A model generated the notes under the pieces. It was not told the DNA's origin, did no database searches, and saw only the letters and a program-made list of their open reading frames with translations. Shown here in pieces: positions 51,590 to 61,523 of a DNA stretch of 64,000 bases. Position numbers and translations under genes: made by a program. Each line of letters opens with the position of its first letter. The stretch's first letter is position 1. The stretch comes from an uncultured Bacteroidota bacterium (GTDB lineage Bacteria; Bacteroidota; Bacteroidia; Chitinophagales; Chitinophagaceae): assembly GCA_903904855.1 (NCBI GenBank), contig CAIVEH010000121.1:79338-143337 (forward strand), in the 5' to 3' direction.

Positions 51590-53440
51590 ATGTGCGGCAT
51601 AGGAGGGATATATGGAGTCATGAAGCCAGAGGCCAGGCTGGCAGGTCTGAATATACTGGCCGACAAGCTTGCTCATCGTGGTCCTGATGGTCATGGCAGA
51701 TTTGAAGATGATAATGTTGGTTTGATACATACCCGGCTCTCCATTATAGACCTCTCTGCAAATGGAAACCAACCACTGTATAATGAGGATAAAACGCTGG
51801 TGCTTATATGCAATGGCGAGATATACAACTATAAAAAAATAAGGGAGGAATTACTGCAGAAGGGGCACCATTTTCGCTCTGAATCTGATTCTGAAATTAT
51901 ACTTCATCTGTATGAAGAAAACAGGGAAGAACCAGTAAAATTGCTGGATAAGCTTACCGGGATGTTTGCATTTGCCATATGGGATATTAGTCGCAAACAA
52001 TTATTCATTGCCCGCGACAGATTAGGGATAAAACCCTTGTACTATAGCTTTGAAAAGGGCACACTTATATTCTCATCTGAAGTAAAACCAATAGCTGCAA
52101 CCGGCCTGGCAGACATGGAGCTGGATATGACTTCGCTTTTTGAATTTCTTACATTAAGTATCATACCCGGGCCAAATACAATATACACGGGAGTTAAATG
52201 TCTGCTGCCGGGTAATTGTATAACCCTGAAAAACGGACAAATGACTATTCAGGAGTATTGGGATATTCCTGAAAAACTCCGGCAATGGAGAGATGAAAAT
52301 GAAGTGGTGGATGAAGTGGCAAAACTACTCGCTACCATTGTGAAAGAGCACCTGGTAGCTGATGTGCAGGTTGGAACATTTTTATCTGCGGGGGTTGATT
52401 CATCATTGATTACGGCCATAGCAGTAGGGCATCATCCGGGGATCCACAGCTTTACGGCTTCTTTTCCGGGAGAGCCGGAAGATGAAGGTGTTATAGCCGC
52501 CGATACCGCCTTGAAATTGAAAACTACTCATCATTCGTATGAAATGAAGAATGATTTCTTTAAAGATTTCAATCTTCAGCTTAAGGATATAGACCAGCCG
52601 TTTTCGCCCATCAGCGCGCTGTCTTTAGGCAGAATATCGAAATTGGCAAGGCAGGTTGTGAAAGTAGTACTGAGCGGAGATGGAGGTGATGAATTGTTTG
52701 GCGGATATGGCAGGTATGAACCTCCAAAGCGGCCTGATTTTTTGAATTATATTCCGAAAGGATTGCAGGGAAGTATGTTGGGTCTGATGGCCGGGCTGAC
52801 CGGTAAAAAAAGCCTGGAAACGTTGCGGATCAGCCTGAATATATCTGAAGCAAAAGAGTTTTACCTGCGAAGTCTGCTTGTTTCACCAGAAAAAGTATTA
52901 GGATTATTTTCGGCAGAAGCTGCTGCAAGCATTGATCAGGACAGGTATATACATCATCTGGAAAAACTCTTTGCAAAAAGGAAGGATACTGACAGGCTGA
53001 ACAGGACACTGTATGTGGATATGAAGACGTCGCTGGTAGATGAGATGCTCACCAAGTGCGACCGGATGACCATGATAAATGGTATAGAAGGCAGAGTGCC
53101 ATTGCTTGATCACCGGCTGGTAGAGCTGGCATTCTCCATACCATCACGGTATAAGAGGAAGGACGGAACAGGTAAACTAATACTGCGCAAAATACTGGCA
53201 GATAAATTGGGAAATGAACTCGCCTACAGAGTAAAAACTGGTTTTAACTCACCATTGAAGCAATGGCTGAGCAACGATCAGGAAACTATTATTTTTGTAG
53301 ATAAGAAAATAAAAGAAGTTGCAGCCTTACCCTGGATGAATGATAAGACAATAAGGACAGCATGGGAGCAGATACCTGAAAATTTTGAACCACCATTAGT
53401 GTATTCTTTAGTTTGCCTTAATCAGTTTTTTAACCATTGA
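51590..53440 (+). CDS. Asparagine synthase-type amidotransferase 1
   Basis: 616 residues. Glutaminase domain starts with Cys2 as nucleophile (MCGIGGIYGVMK) and holds AHRGPDGHGRF, RLSIIDLSANGNQPL and FNGEIYN as CNGEIYNYKKI. The synthetase domain from about 230 has the ATP-pyrophosphatase loop in LSAGVDSSLITAIA, with Ala in place of the first Gly of SGGxDS, and VVLSGDGGDELFGGYGRYEP near 360. Besides asparagine synthesis, such enzymes next to glycosyltransferases often amidate sugar acids or peptides on exopolysaccharide. The following glycosyltransferase gene starts inside its stop codon. Confidence 0.9.
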   Translation: MCGIGGIYGVMKPEARLAGLNILADKLAHRGPDGHGRFEDDNVGLIHTRLSIIDLSANGNQPLYNEDKTLVLICNGEIYNYKKIREELLQKGHHFRSESDSEIILHLYEENREEPVKLLDKLTGMFAFAIWDISRKQLFIARDRLGIKPLYYSFEKGTLIFSSEVKPIAATGLADMELDMTSLFEFLTLSIIPGPNTIYTGVKCLLPGNCITLKNGQMTIQEYWDIPEKLRQWRDENEVVDEVAKLLATIVKEHLVADVQVGTFLSAGVDSSLITAIAVGHHPGIHSFTASFPGEPEDEGVIAADTALKLKTTHHSYEMKNDFFKDFNLQLKDIDQPFSPISALSLGRISKLARQVVKVVLSGDGGDELFGGYGRYEPPKRPDFLNYIPKGLQGSMLGLMAGLTGKKSLETLRISLNISEAKEFYLRSLLVSPEKVLGLFSAEAAASIDQDRYIHHLEKLFAKRKDTDRLNRTLYVDMKTSLVDEMLTKCDRMTMINGIEGRVPLLDHRLVELAFSIPSRYKRKDGTGKLILRKILADKLGNELAYRVKTGFNSPLKQWLSNDQETIIFVDKKIKEVAALPWMNDKTIRTAWEQIPENFEPPLVYSLVCLNQFFNH

Positions 53441-54678
53441 AAGTATTAATACTAACAGGGAACTATCCCAATAAAAAAGCCCTGAATAATGGCATTTTCA
53501 TTCATCAACAGGTGAAGGCACTACAGCAACTAGGTGTGGAGTGCATGGTGTTATTGCTGCATAACTGGTATCCCCCGCTTGGACTGCACAAGTATCATAC
53601 CTACTGGAGGGATGGGTATAACCTGCATAAGACATTCTTTGAGGAGTATGAAGGAGTAAAAATTTACAATGTCCCCATGTTTGTAAAAATGCCGGGAAGA
53701 CTATTTAATGAAAACTATTATGACCGGGCTGCCAGGTCGATTATAAAAAAAGTAAAAAATACACCGGCCCTGCAAAATGCAGACTGGCTCTATGCTCACT
53801 TTCTTACAGACAATGGCTACATAGCCGGCAAAATAAAGGATCAGCTCAATGTGAAGCTGGCAGCAATAGCCCGTGGCGATGATATACATGCCTGGCCGGA
53901 ACATAATCCGGCGCTGAGGCCAAACCTGGCTTATGTATTTGAAAAAGCAGACCTTTTGCTTGCCAATAGCCGTAACCTGGGCATTGATACCAGGAAATGG
54001 ATGCTTCCCGGAAATATCAGGGAGGTTACAACAGTTTATAATGGCATTGACTACACTACCTTCCGGCCACCGCAATCAAAGGAAGAAAAAGCAATAATAA
54101 AAGCAAAGTATAAGCTAACTGCCAGGTTGAAATATATGATTTGCGTGGCTACCCCGGTTGCTTTGAAGGGGTGGAACGAATTGCTTATGGCAATCAGGGA
54201 AACCGGGGCAAAATTTGAAGGGTGGCAATTGCTGATGGTTGCACCGCTTAGAACAAATAATGACGCAATAAATCTGCAGCAGGAAGCTGATAAACATGGC
54301 ATTACGGAGAAGGTAAAATATATTGGTGCATTGTCGCCTGCCGATCTGGCGGAATTATTAAGGGCATGCGATGCGTTTATTCTGCCCAGTTATGATGAAG
54401 GCATGGCCAATTCGCTGCTCGAAGCCATGGCTACAGGCCTGGCTTGCATAGCCACCGAAGTTGGAGGACATAATGAAGTGATTGAAAATGAAGTGAACGG
54501 GTTGCTCATACCACCCAGGTCAGTAAATAGTATATCCGCTGCTATTGAAAAGATTACCTGCAATGATGAACTCAGTAATAACATGGGGCTAAAAGCAAGG
54601 GCACGGATGGTTGCATTCGGTAATTATCAGCTTAATGCAGGTAAGTTATTGGAATTGTTCAAAAAAACAGGCAGCTGA
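53437..54678 (+). CDS. Glycosyltransferase family 4
   Basis: 413 residues, GT-B fold. Starts with TTG overlapping the stop of the preceding gene. N-terminal VLILTGNYPNKKALNNGIFI (donor-domain glycine loop equivalent) and IARGDDIHAWPEHNP near 150; the C-terminal domain has NDAINLQQEADKHG, PSYDEGMANSLLEAMATGLA (E-x7-E motif) and NEVNGLL. Nucleotide-sugar donor unknown. Coupled to the asparagine-synthase-type gene, pointing to a surface-glycan pathway. Confidence 0.9.
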   Translation: MKVLILTGNYPNKKALNNGIFIHQQVKALQQLGVECMVLLLHNWYPPLGLHKYHTYWRDGYNLHKTFFEEYEGVKIYNVPMFVKMPGRLFNENYYDRAARSIIKKVKNTPALQNADWLYAHFLTDNGYIAGKIKDQLNVKLAAIARGDDIHAWPEHNPALRPNLAYVFEKADLLLANSRNLGIDTRKWMLPGNIREVTTVYNGIDYTTFRPPQSKEEKAIIKAKYKLTARLKYMICVATPVALKGWNELLMAIRETGAKFEGWQLLMVAPLRTNNDAINLQQEADKHGITEKVKYIGALSPADLAELLRACDAFILPSYDEGMANSLLEAMATGLACIATEVGGHNEVIENEVNGLLIPPRSVNSISAAIEKITCNDELSNNMGLKARARMVAFGNYQLNAGKLLELFKKTGS

Positions 54679-54697
54679 TCTAATACTGCCGTTTTTG
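54670..54697 (+). terminator. Weak hairpin with T run after the first glycosyltransferase
   Basis: GGCAG ... CTGCC with an 11-base loop and GTTTTTG. It overlaps the end of the coding region, so termination may be partial. Confidence 0.4.
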
Positions 54698-54858
54698 TAT
54701 TATTCAGAAAATATAACCAGTTGCTTTTTATTCCTTCATAGCATTCCAATACCGAACTTAATCCAACTAGCAGAGAGTAAAAATAAATGGTGTGCAATAC
54801 CTTATTTGTTACTCTTTTAAGATGAAGAAGCATCATCTGGCAACTCATTAATTTTATG

Positions 54859-54866
54859 TATTTTTG
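54859..54866 (+). promoter_or_regulatory. TATTTTTG -7 element before the 54878 gene
   Basis: TAnnTTTG match 12 bases before ATG 54878, implying a very short leader. Confidence 0.45.
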
Positions 54867-54877
54867 TTCTTTCTATT

Positions 54878-56143
54878 ATGGATACAGAGAAAGGGTATTA
54901 CCTGGTACATCTTACCTCCGGCGGCGAATATAAAACACCATTAGTTGCAAGTCAATTATTCGATCAGGCTGAATTTCAGGGGGCAACGAAGAACGGTTTT
55001 GCACCTGGAAAAACAGAGGCGTGGGTTATCGGGTCAATGAGGGAATATTTTGACAAAAACGTAAAACGTAAAATAAACGCGCTCAAAAAAAGATGCCCTC
55101 ACATTGCCATATATATGATGAATGGTATTGGCAGGTTAAGAAATTTTCCTGTTTGGCCATTACTTTTTCTTCACAGGTTGCAGCTTGGTAAAAAAGTTCC
55201 CGTTATTTATCATTGCCGGGGAGAATCTGTAGCAAAATGGGCCTTGCGTTTAAAAGCTGCTTTCCCTGATGATAAAGTTGTATTAGATGTAAGGGGCTAT
55301 TGGCCGGCCGAGTTATTATACGCCAGGGGAATCGATGATCCTGCTTTAGCTAAAGGTAGGGATTTTGTGGACTTTAATAATGCTTATAAGTACCTTAAGG
55401 AAATTATACACGAAGTTGATGGTGTAACCACTGTCAGTGCAGCTTTAAAAGAGTTACTGATTAAAGAAATGGCTGCCCCGGAGCAAACCTCTGTAGTGCC
55501 ATGTTGTATCAGCCAGATTTCAAACGATGAGAAACGTCTGGAAATAAGGCGGGAATGGGGAATAGCAGATGATGAGATAGCAGTTGTATATTCCGGATCT
55601 ACTGCTGCCTACCAGCACCTGGAGGATTTGACAATTCCGTTTTTGAAGAAACTGGCAGAGACAAACAATAAAATCCGCCTGATTTTTTTATCCTCAGAAG
55701 CCGGGAAGATAAAAAAAATGCTTGCAGAAGCAGGCATTGAAATAAGCCGGGTAATTGTTAGAAGCTACCCTCAGAATGAGGTTGCAATGGCGCTTACAGC
55801 ATGTGATGCAGGTATTTTAATCAGGAAGCCAACACTGGTAAATCAGGTAGCCAATCCGGTAAAGATTGCAGAATATCTTGCCGCCGGGCTGCCTGTAATT
55901 ATTGAAAAAGGAGTAGGTGGTATTTCTGAAACTTTATTTGAGCAATCACTTTTCAAAGGAATTGAGATAACCGGAGCTTCCGGCAATATCGGGAATATTG
56001 TTTCTGATGTGAATGAATGGTTGAATAACGGACTTACAAATAAGCGTACGCTTGTGAGAGATTATGCCAGGAGTGTATATTTATGGAGTGCTGCTATACA
56101 TGTAAGCAGGGAAATGTATAAAGAAGTTTTAAAGAAGAAATGA
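54878..56143 (+). CDS. GT-B glycosyltransferase, family 4-like
   Basis: 421 residues. Unusual N-terminus without the common glycine loop (MDTEKGYYLVHLTSGGEYKT), then VVLDVRGYWPAELLYARGID near 130 and TTVSAALKELLIKE near 185; the C-terminal domain has VVYSGSTAAYQHLEDL near 235 and PVKIAEYLAAGLPVIIEKGV near 330, the donor-binding side. The sequence is more divergent than the two neighbouring GT4 genes. 39 bases before the second asparagine-synthase-type gene, so likely one operon. Confidence 0.82.
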   Translation: MDTEKGYYLVHLTSGGEYKTPLVASQLFDQAEFQGATKNGFAPGKTEAWVIGSMREYFDKNVKRKINALKKRCPHIAIYMMNGIGRLRNFPVWPLLFLHRLQLGKKVPVIYHCRGESVAKWALRLKAAFPDDKVVLDVRGYWPAELLYARGIDDPALAKGRDFVDFNNAYKYLKEIIHEVDGVTTVSAALKELLIKEMAAPEQTSVVPCCISQISNDEKRLEIRREWGIADDEIAVVYSGSTAAYQHLEDLTIPFLKKLAETNNKIRLIFLSSEAGKIKKMLAEAGIEISRVIVRSYPQNEVAMALTACDAGILIRKPTLVNQVANPVKIAEYLAAGLPVIIEKGVGGISETLFEQSLFKGIEITGASGNIGNIVSDVNEWLNNGLTNKRTLVRDYARSVYLWSAAIHVSREMYKEVLKKK

Positions 56144-56182
56144 ATCAGTTAAGCAATTGTACTACAAAATCAACCATCAGCG

Positions 56183-58144
56183 ATGTGCGGCATCCTAACC
56201 ATAGTTAATGCAAAAGTAAATTCTGCTTCAGAACAGCTCATCAGGGGTTGTTCTGTTATCAGGCATCGCGGCCCGGACGATGAGGGTTTTCTTACTTGGA
56301 GTGAGGGCAGACCACCTGAAATATGGGCAGGGGAAGATACTGCAGCGTCTACTTTAAAATACTGGAATTATAATCCACTAAAGGCCGGCACCGCTTTTAA
56401 GGTAGGGTTCGGTCACAGAAGGCTATCCATAATCGACCTTTCTGCAAAAGGTCATCAACCGATGCAGCACGAAAAGGCCGGCCTTGCGATCACATTCAAT
56501 GGTGAGGTGTATAACTACCTTGACATAAAATCGGAACTTGAGCAATATGGTCATCATTTCCTCAGCACAACAGATACAGAAGTAATATTGCATGCATGGG
56601 AGCAATGGGGAGTAAAATGCCTTGATAAATTCAATGGCATGTTTTCTTTTGTGATCCTGGATTACAAAACAAATAAGTTATTTGCAGTGCGTGACCGCTT
56701 TGGTGTAAAACCTTTGTATTATCACAAAGGGAATAGCTCATTGTATATTGTTTCTGAAATTAAACAAATAAGAACTTCACCGGATTATAAGTTCCTTCTG
56801 AATGACCGTCTGGCGCGCCAATTCCTTGCAACAGGTGCAATTGATCATACAGAGAACACTTTTGATGCTGAAATAAAACAACTTCCTGGGGGGCATTATT
56901 TATGTCTTGATCTGTCGCGGGAGTCATTAGAATTTGAAATACATAAATGGTACTCCCTAAAGCCACAAGAATGGGCTGGTGGTTTTGATGAGGCGAGTGA
57001 AAAATTCAGGAGCCTGCTTACAGATGCAGTAAGGCTGCGCCTTATATCGGATGTTACCGTAGGCTCCTGCCTGTCGGGCGGGCTCGATTCATCCAGTTTA
57101 GTGTGCATTGCCGCAGAATTATTGAAAAAGAAGGGAGATTTTGCCGGCCAGGAAACGGTAACTGCCTGCTATGATAATGTAAATTATGATGAATGGAAAT
57201 TTGCGCTGGAAGTAATTAATAAAACCTCGGCCCATCCACATCGTGTATTCCCTTCTTTCAGCCAGTTGCAAAAAGAAATAGATGACTTTCTGTGGCACCA
57301 GGATGAGCCAACAGGTAGCACCTCTCAATTCAGTCAGTGGGCTGTTTTTAAAAAAACCCATGAGGTGGGACTGAAAGTGATGATTGATGGTCAGGGGGCC
57401 GATGAATACCTGGCTGGTTATGGAGGTAATGATCTTTCCCTTTATACGGGATTATTGGGCCAGGGGCACTTGTATTCACTATTTGATGAGGCGTTAAATT
57501 ATAAAAAAGAAAAAGGAAACTGGCCGGTTGGGTTTTTAATCGGGGCCATGCAACTGACTTTTGGTTCCGGGTTTACAAAAATGCTGCCTGAAAAATTGAA
57601 ATTGAAACCCAGGTATATACCGGCCTGGCTGAAAATTGCACCAGATGTTCAGCCGGATGTGGATCTGGCAGACAGTCTGCGGGCCAATTTGATAAGGCAG
57701 ATTTATGGCGAACCTCTGCCATCATTGTTGCGGTATGAAGACCGCAATTCAATGGCATGGAGCGTGGAGTCGAGGACGCCATTTATGGATTACCGCCTAA
57801 TAGAGTTTACACTGGGTTTACCTGAACGGTTTATTTATAAAAGAGGAGTAAGGAAAACAATTTTGCGGCAGGCAATGCATAATGTAATACCTGAAGCAAT
57901 AGAAAACAGGAAGGATAAAATGGGCTTTGTGACACCAGAAGAACTATGGCTGAAGGGAGAAGGGAAGGAGTGGTTTCTGAAAGGCGTTGAAGATGCGATA
58001 AACTTATGCCCTGAATTATTTAATGCTGCAGAATTAAGACAGTTTTGTTCAGATATGATTAGTGGTAAAATACAGTTTGATTTTTCAATATGGCGCATAC
58101 TTGCATTTGGTAAATGGTATGCCTCAATGACGGCCAATGCTTAA
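56183..58144 (+). CDS. Asparagine synthase-type amidotransferase 2
   Basis: 653 residues, same two-domain plan as the 51590 gene but divergent. Cys2 nucleophile in MCGILTIVNAKV; RHRGPDDEGFL, RRLSIIDLSAKGHQPM and FNGEVYNYLDI in the glutaminase; the pyrophosphatase loop is the canonical SGGLDSSSLVC near 300, followed by MIDGQGADEYLAGYGG near 400. Insertions near 50-75 and 440-510 make it longer than AsnB. Two non-identical copies in one glycan locus suggest different acceptors. Its stop overlaps the next gene start by eight bases. Confidence 0.9.
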   Translation: MCGILTIVNAKVNSASEQLIRGCSVIRHRGPDDEGFLTWSEGRPPEIWAGEDTAASTLKYWNYNPLKAGTAFKVGFGHRRLSIIDLSAKGHQPMQHEKAGLAITFNGEVYNYLDIKSELEQYGHHFLSTTDTEVILHAWEQWGVKCLDKFNGMFSFVILDYKTNKLFAVRDRFGVKPLYYHKGNSSLYIVSEIKQIRTSPDYKFLLNDRLARQFLATGAIDHTENTFDAEIKQLPGGHYLCLDLSRESLEFEIHKWYSLKPQEWAGGFDEASEKFRSLLTDAVRLRLISDVTVGSCLSGGLDSSSLVCIAAELLKKKGDFAGQETVTACYDNVNYDEWKFALEVINKTSAHPHRVFPSFSQLQKEIDDFLWHQDEPTGSTSQFSQWAVFKKTHEVGLKVMIDGQGADEYLAGYGGNDLSLYTGLLGQGHLYSLFDEALNYKKEKGNWPVGFLIGAMQLTFGSGFTKMLPEKLKLKPRYIPAWLKIAPDVQPDVDLADSLRANLIRQIYGEPLPSLLRYEDRNSMAWSVESRTPFMDYRLIEFTLGLPERFIYKRGVRKTILRQAMHNVIPEAIENRKDKMGFVTPEELWLKGEGKEWFLKGVEDAINLCPELFNAAELRQFCSDMISGKIQFDFSIWRILAFGKWYASMTANA

Positions 58145-59366
58145 CACAGACAGTATAGCTTTTTTGTGCCACCCTTACCATCGGGGAGGGGTAACCAGGT
58201 GGATGGCTGATGCAGCCATAGCCTTATCCGAACAGGGACAGAAAGTCTATTTCATCACTATATCTCCGGTAAAAGAGTTTTTTTCTGCTAAGGGAAGGGA
58301 AACCTTACTGCAGTTATTAGGCAAATCTGCAAATACGGTAAAGATTATCAGTGAACCTGCAGGTAATGAATTTGAATTCGGTACTCCTGAGTACCGGGCC
58401 TGGATTTATAAAAAACTGATTGTCCGGCTACCACAAGGCACACCTGTAATTTTATCTGATGACCATGCCGTTTGGGAAGCGGCTACCTGCCTGCACAGCA
58501 ACTACCCTGTGGTAGGAGTACTCCATGCCGACGAAAACCATTATTATGATCTTGCTGAAAAATACCACAGCAAGGTTGATTTGTTTGCATGTGTTTCGGA
58601 GCGGGTTAAGCACATTGCCATAAAAAGAATACCAGAGTATGACCCTGCAAAAATTGTTACCATACCCTGCGGTATTCATCTGCCGGCAGTAATGGCTGCA
58701 GAAAAGACAAATGATACTCTGAAACTGGTATTTGTAGGCCGGATCAGTGAATACCAGAAGAGAGCCGGCGACCTGATTAAAATAGCAGTATTACTTGAAG
58801 AAAAAGCAGTAAAGTTTAGCCTGCATATAATAGGAGATGGCAACCTGAAACCGTCTTTGGAGAAGCAGGTAGAGGAAAAGGGGTTGCAGGCTCATGTGAA
58901 ATTTCCAGGATGGTTGTCTCAGCAGGAAGTTGCAAACTATTTATCCGGCTCAGACATTTTGTTGCTTACATCCGATTTTGAAGGTACGCCAATTGCTATG
59001 ATGGAGGCCCTGGCTGCCGGCTGCGGCATGGTGGGTACAAGGGTCAGCGGCATTGAAGATTACGAAAACCATTCTCTTGCCAAAGATTGCCTGGGTGTTT
59101 ACCAGACAGGTGATATAGAAGGGGCAATAACCAGGATCAAAATAATAGCAGCTATTCCACACAAAATCAGACAGGAATCGGCCCGGAGAATGGCAGAAAC
59201 AGAATTCAGCATGGATGTTTGCCTGAAAAGATACCTGGCTGCTATGCACAATCTAATTTGGCATCCTGCCAGGATGCCTGCCATATCATTATCATCAAAA
59301 CAACTGCTTTATTCAAAAATAATTGCAGCAGCAAGATACATGAAGATCAGATTTTCAATGCGTTGA
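58137..59366 (+). CDS. Glycosyltransferase family 4
   Basis: 409 residues, GT-B fold. FLCHPYHRGGVTRWMADAAI near residue 8 carries the GG loop of the acceptor domain; the donor domain has LVFVGRISEYQKRAGDLI near 190, SLHIIGDGNLKPSLEKQV near 220 and LTSDFEGTPIAMMEALAAG (E-x7-E) near 280. Overlaps the end of the amidotransferase gene (start ATG 8 bases inside). Donor unknown. Last gene of the glycan block before a bidirectional terminator. Confidence 0.92.
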   Translation: MLNTDSIAFLCHPYHRGGVTRWMADAAIALSEQGQKVYFITISPVKEFFSAKGRETLLQLLGKSANTVKIISEPAGNEFEFGTPEYRAWIYKKLIVRLPQGTPVILSDDHAVWEAATCLHSNYPVVGVLHADENHYYDLAEKYHSKVDLFACVSERVKHIAIKRIPEYDPAKIVTIPCGIHLPAVMAAEKTNDTLKLVFVGRISEYQKRAGDLIKIAVLLEEKAVKFSLHIIGDGNLKPSLEKQVEEKGLQAHVKFPGWLSQQEVANYLSGSDILLLTSDFEGTPIAMMEALAAGCGMVGTRVSGIEDYENHSLAKDCLGVYQTGDIEGAITRIKIIAAIPHKIRQESARRMAETEFSMDVCLKRYLAAMHNLIWHPARMPAISLSSKQLLYSKIIAAARYMKIRFSMR

Positions 59367-59379
59367 AGACAATATAGAT

Positions 59380-59422
59380 AATAATAAAACCTTTCCGCGT
59401 TTAGCGCAAAGGTTTTATTATT
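59380..59422. terminator. Bidirectional terminator between glycan block and DUF3276 gene
   Basis: 15-bp arms AATAATAAAACCTTT and complement, with an additional GCG/CGC pairing in the loop and T runs on both strands. Confidence 0.9.
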
Positions 59423-59440
59423 CAAATAAATAAGTAATTG

Positions 59441-59902
59441 CTAAATTTTCCAGTCGTCGACACTATCTCCTTCGCTCACTGATATTGCGGATACGGCAGG
59501 GGCTTCAGAAACGCTATCCATCTCTGCTACATCACTTGTTTCAGCCACCGACACTACAACACCCTCTTCATTCTCCTGATCGTGATTGAATGCATCAAAA
59601 TCAAAATCGGGCATGAGGTCTGTTTTTACATATTGAATGGTTTCAGTAAGGCCTGCCAGGAATTTATTGAAATCTTCTTTGTAAAGGAACATCTTATGAC
59701 GGTCATAACCATTGTCATCAAAGCGTTTTTTGCTTTCAGTGATAGTTATAAAATAATCATTCCCCCTTGTAGAGCGGACATCAAAAAAATAGGTTCTTCT
59801 TTTCCCTGCTTTAATCCTCTTGCTGAAGATGCTCTCATTACGGTTGTCGCCACGGTTATCACCACCACGATTATCACCAAAACTTTTATTTTCGTACGCC
59901 AC
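59441..59902 (-). CDS. DUF3276 PUR-alpha-like nucleic-acid-binding protein
   Basis: 153 residues. N-terminal Gly/Asp/Arg-rich linker (FGDNRGGDNRGDNRNES) then the PUR-like core (about 25-100): IFSKRIKAGKRRTYFFDVRS and KGRDYFITITESKKRFDDNG (here RGNDYFITITESKK). The C-terminal part is acidic (about 105-153, for example FDAFNHDQENEEG), a possible protein-contact tail. DUF3276 is found almost only in Bacteroidota and its crystal structures show the PUR fold that binds single-stranded nucleic acid (family knowledge); role unknown. Confidence 0.9.
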   Translation of the reverse strand: MAYENKSFGDNRGGDNRGDNRNESIFSKRIKAGKRRTYFFDVRSTRGNDYFITITESKKRFDDNGYDRHKMFLYKEDFNKFLAGLTETIQYVKTDLMPDFDFDAFNHDQENEEGVVVSVAETSDVAEMDSVSEAPAVSAISVSEGDSVDDWKI

Positions 59903-60168
59903 AATTCTAATATTTAGTTATCAATTCTACACAAATTTAATTAAAGAAGTGAAGTATCCAAATATTTGGAATTAAATGTGCATAGCACTATTTATCTTAG
60001 TTGAATTAATAACTATGTGCAGAAAACAAAAGAGCAATAGTAAACCAACCTGAATTAGAAAATTCAGCTTTGGGTTTATACTAACCAGCATACAAATATG
60101 CGATTTCGCAAACTTCAGAAATGACAGTATTTTTTTATTTAATTTTACTATAAGAAACAGGTAATATC

Positions 60169-61509
60169 ATGAGAAAAGTTCTTCTTAGTTTAATATTTGC
60201 TGTGTTATTTTCCACAGTTTTCATTAGCCTTCATGCACAAAGCATTCTTACACTGGCGGGTAACGGTTCTATAGGATATTCGGGTGATGGTGGTGCGGCC
60301 ATTCTTGCCAAATTTTATAATCCTGCAGGTGTAGCTATTGATGCATCTGGGAATGTATATGTTGCAGATCAGTTTAATAATGTGGTGAGGAAGATCACTC
60401 CGCTGGGTATTATATCAACTTATGCTGGTAATGATACTGCTGCTGATTTAGGCGACGGAGGCCCTGCGACGCTGGCATCTTTAAGTATACCATCTGGTGT
60501 GGCAGTAGATGCTGCCGGTAATTTATTTATAGCAGATCAGAACAATAATCTGATCCGTAAAGTTGATCCTTTCGGCATCATCAGTTCTGTAGCTGGTACA
60601 GGTGCTCCAGGTTTTACCGGAGATGGCAGTGTAGCTACTTCTGCAGCTATCAATGCCCCTACAGCAGTGGCAGTTGATGCTTCCGGTAATCTTTATTTCA
60701 CAGATAATGGAAACAACCGTATCAGGATGGTGAATGATACTGGGACTATTACCACTATTGCCGGAAATGGAATTGTTGGTTCGGGTGGAGATGGCGGAGC
60801 GGCAACGACTGCGCAATTTTCAGGCCTGAGAGGAATAGCAGTAGATAATGCAGGCAACATTTTCGTAACTGATGCTGCTAATAACAAGGTGCGCAAAATC
60901 AATGCTGCAGGTATTATCAGCACTTTTGCCGGTAGCGGCACATCAGGTTATAGTGGCGATGGCGGCCAGGCTACAGCTGCCGGATTATATCAGCCTTATG
61001 GGGTTGCTGCCGATAATATGGGAAATGTATTGATTGCTGATTTTGAAAACAACCGTATCAGAAAAGTATCTGCTTCAGGCATCATCAGTACGATAGCCGG
61101 AAATGGTACCCCTGGCTTCAGCGGAGACGGCGGACCTGCCGGGCTGGCTGGGCTGAATAAACCAGCTGCAGTGGCCACAGATGCCTCTGGCAGGATTTTT
61201 ATTGCCGACGAATATAATAATCGCATTCGCTGGATAACTACCACAGAGGGATTAAATGCATTGCCTGCCTTGCAGGGTTTGACAATCTTCCCAAATCCAT
61301 CAAAGGGAGGCTTTAATATTTATGTCTCGTCACTTATAAATGAGCGTGCAGCAATTGATGTATTCGACATAACAGGACAGATAAGGATGAAATATACTGT
61401 TGAGACAAATCATCTTAAAACTGTAGAAACAGGGTTGCCTTCAGGGATTTACTTCCTGATGGTAGTTACAACTCAAAGCAAGGAGGTGGTGAAAATTGTT
61501 GTGCAGTAA
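60169..61509 (+). CDS. T9SS-secreted NHL-repeat beta-propeller
   Basis: 446 residues. Signal peptide MRKVLLSLIFAVLFSTVFIS, then LHAQ. Six NHL-type repeats of about 55 residues (GDGGAAILAKFYNPAGVAID, then ASGNVYVADQFNNVVRKI) fill residues 25-360, forming a propeller; each repeat carries an A-G-x-G-x-x-G-x-x-G-D-GG loop. The last 80 residues are the Por-secretion sorting domain (LTIFPNPSKGGFNIYVSS, VFDITGQIRMKYTVE, LPSGIYFLMVV). Surface or extracellular, ligand unknown. DNA of the repeats is itself similar, which may mislead repeat finders. Confidence 0.9.
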   Translation: MRKVLLSLIFAVLFSTVFISLHAQSILTLAGNGSIGYSGDGGAAILAKFYNPAGVAIDASGNVYVADQFNNVVRKITPLGIISTYAGNDTAADLGDGGPATLASLSIPSGVAVDAAGNLFIADQNNNLIRKVDPFGIISSVAGTGAPGFTGDGSVATSAAINAPTAVAVDASGNLYFTDNGNNRIRMVNDTGTITTIAGNGIVGSGGDGGAATTAQFSGLRGIAVDNAGNIFVTDAANNKVRKINAAGIISTFAGSGTSGYSGDGGQATAAGLYQPYGVAADNMGNVLIADFENNRIRKVSASGIISTIAGNGTPGFSGDGGPAGLAGLNKPAAVATDASGRIFIADEYNNRIRWITTTEGLNALPALQGLTIFPNPSKGGFNIYVSSLINERAAIDVFDITGQIRMKYTVETNHLKTVETGLPSGIYFLMVVTTQSKEVVKIVVQ

Positions 61510-61523
61510 AATTAAGTGAGCGG

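Noticed and set aside
60240..61240. DNA repeats as CRISPR or satellite
   Set aside because: They are explained by in-frame NHL propeller repeats of a secreted protein.
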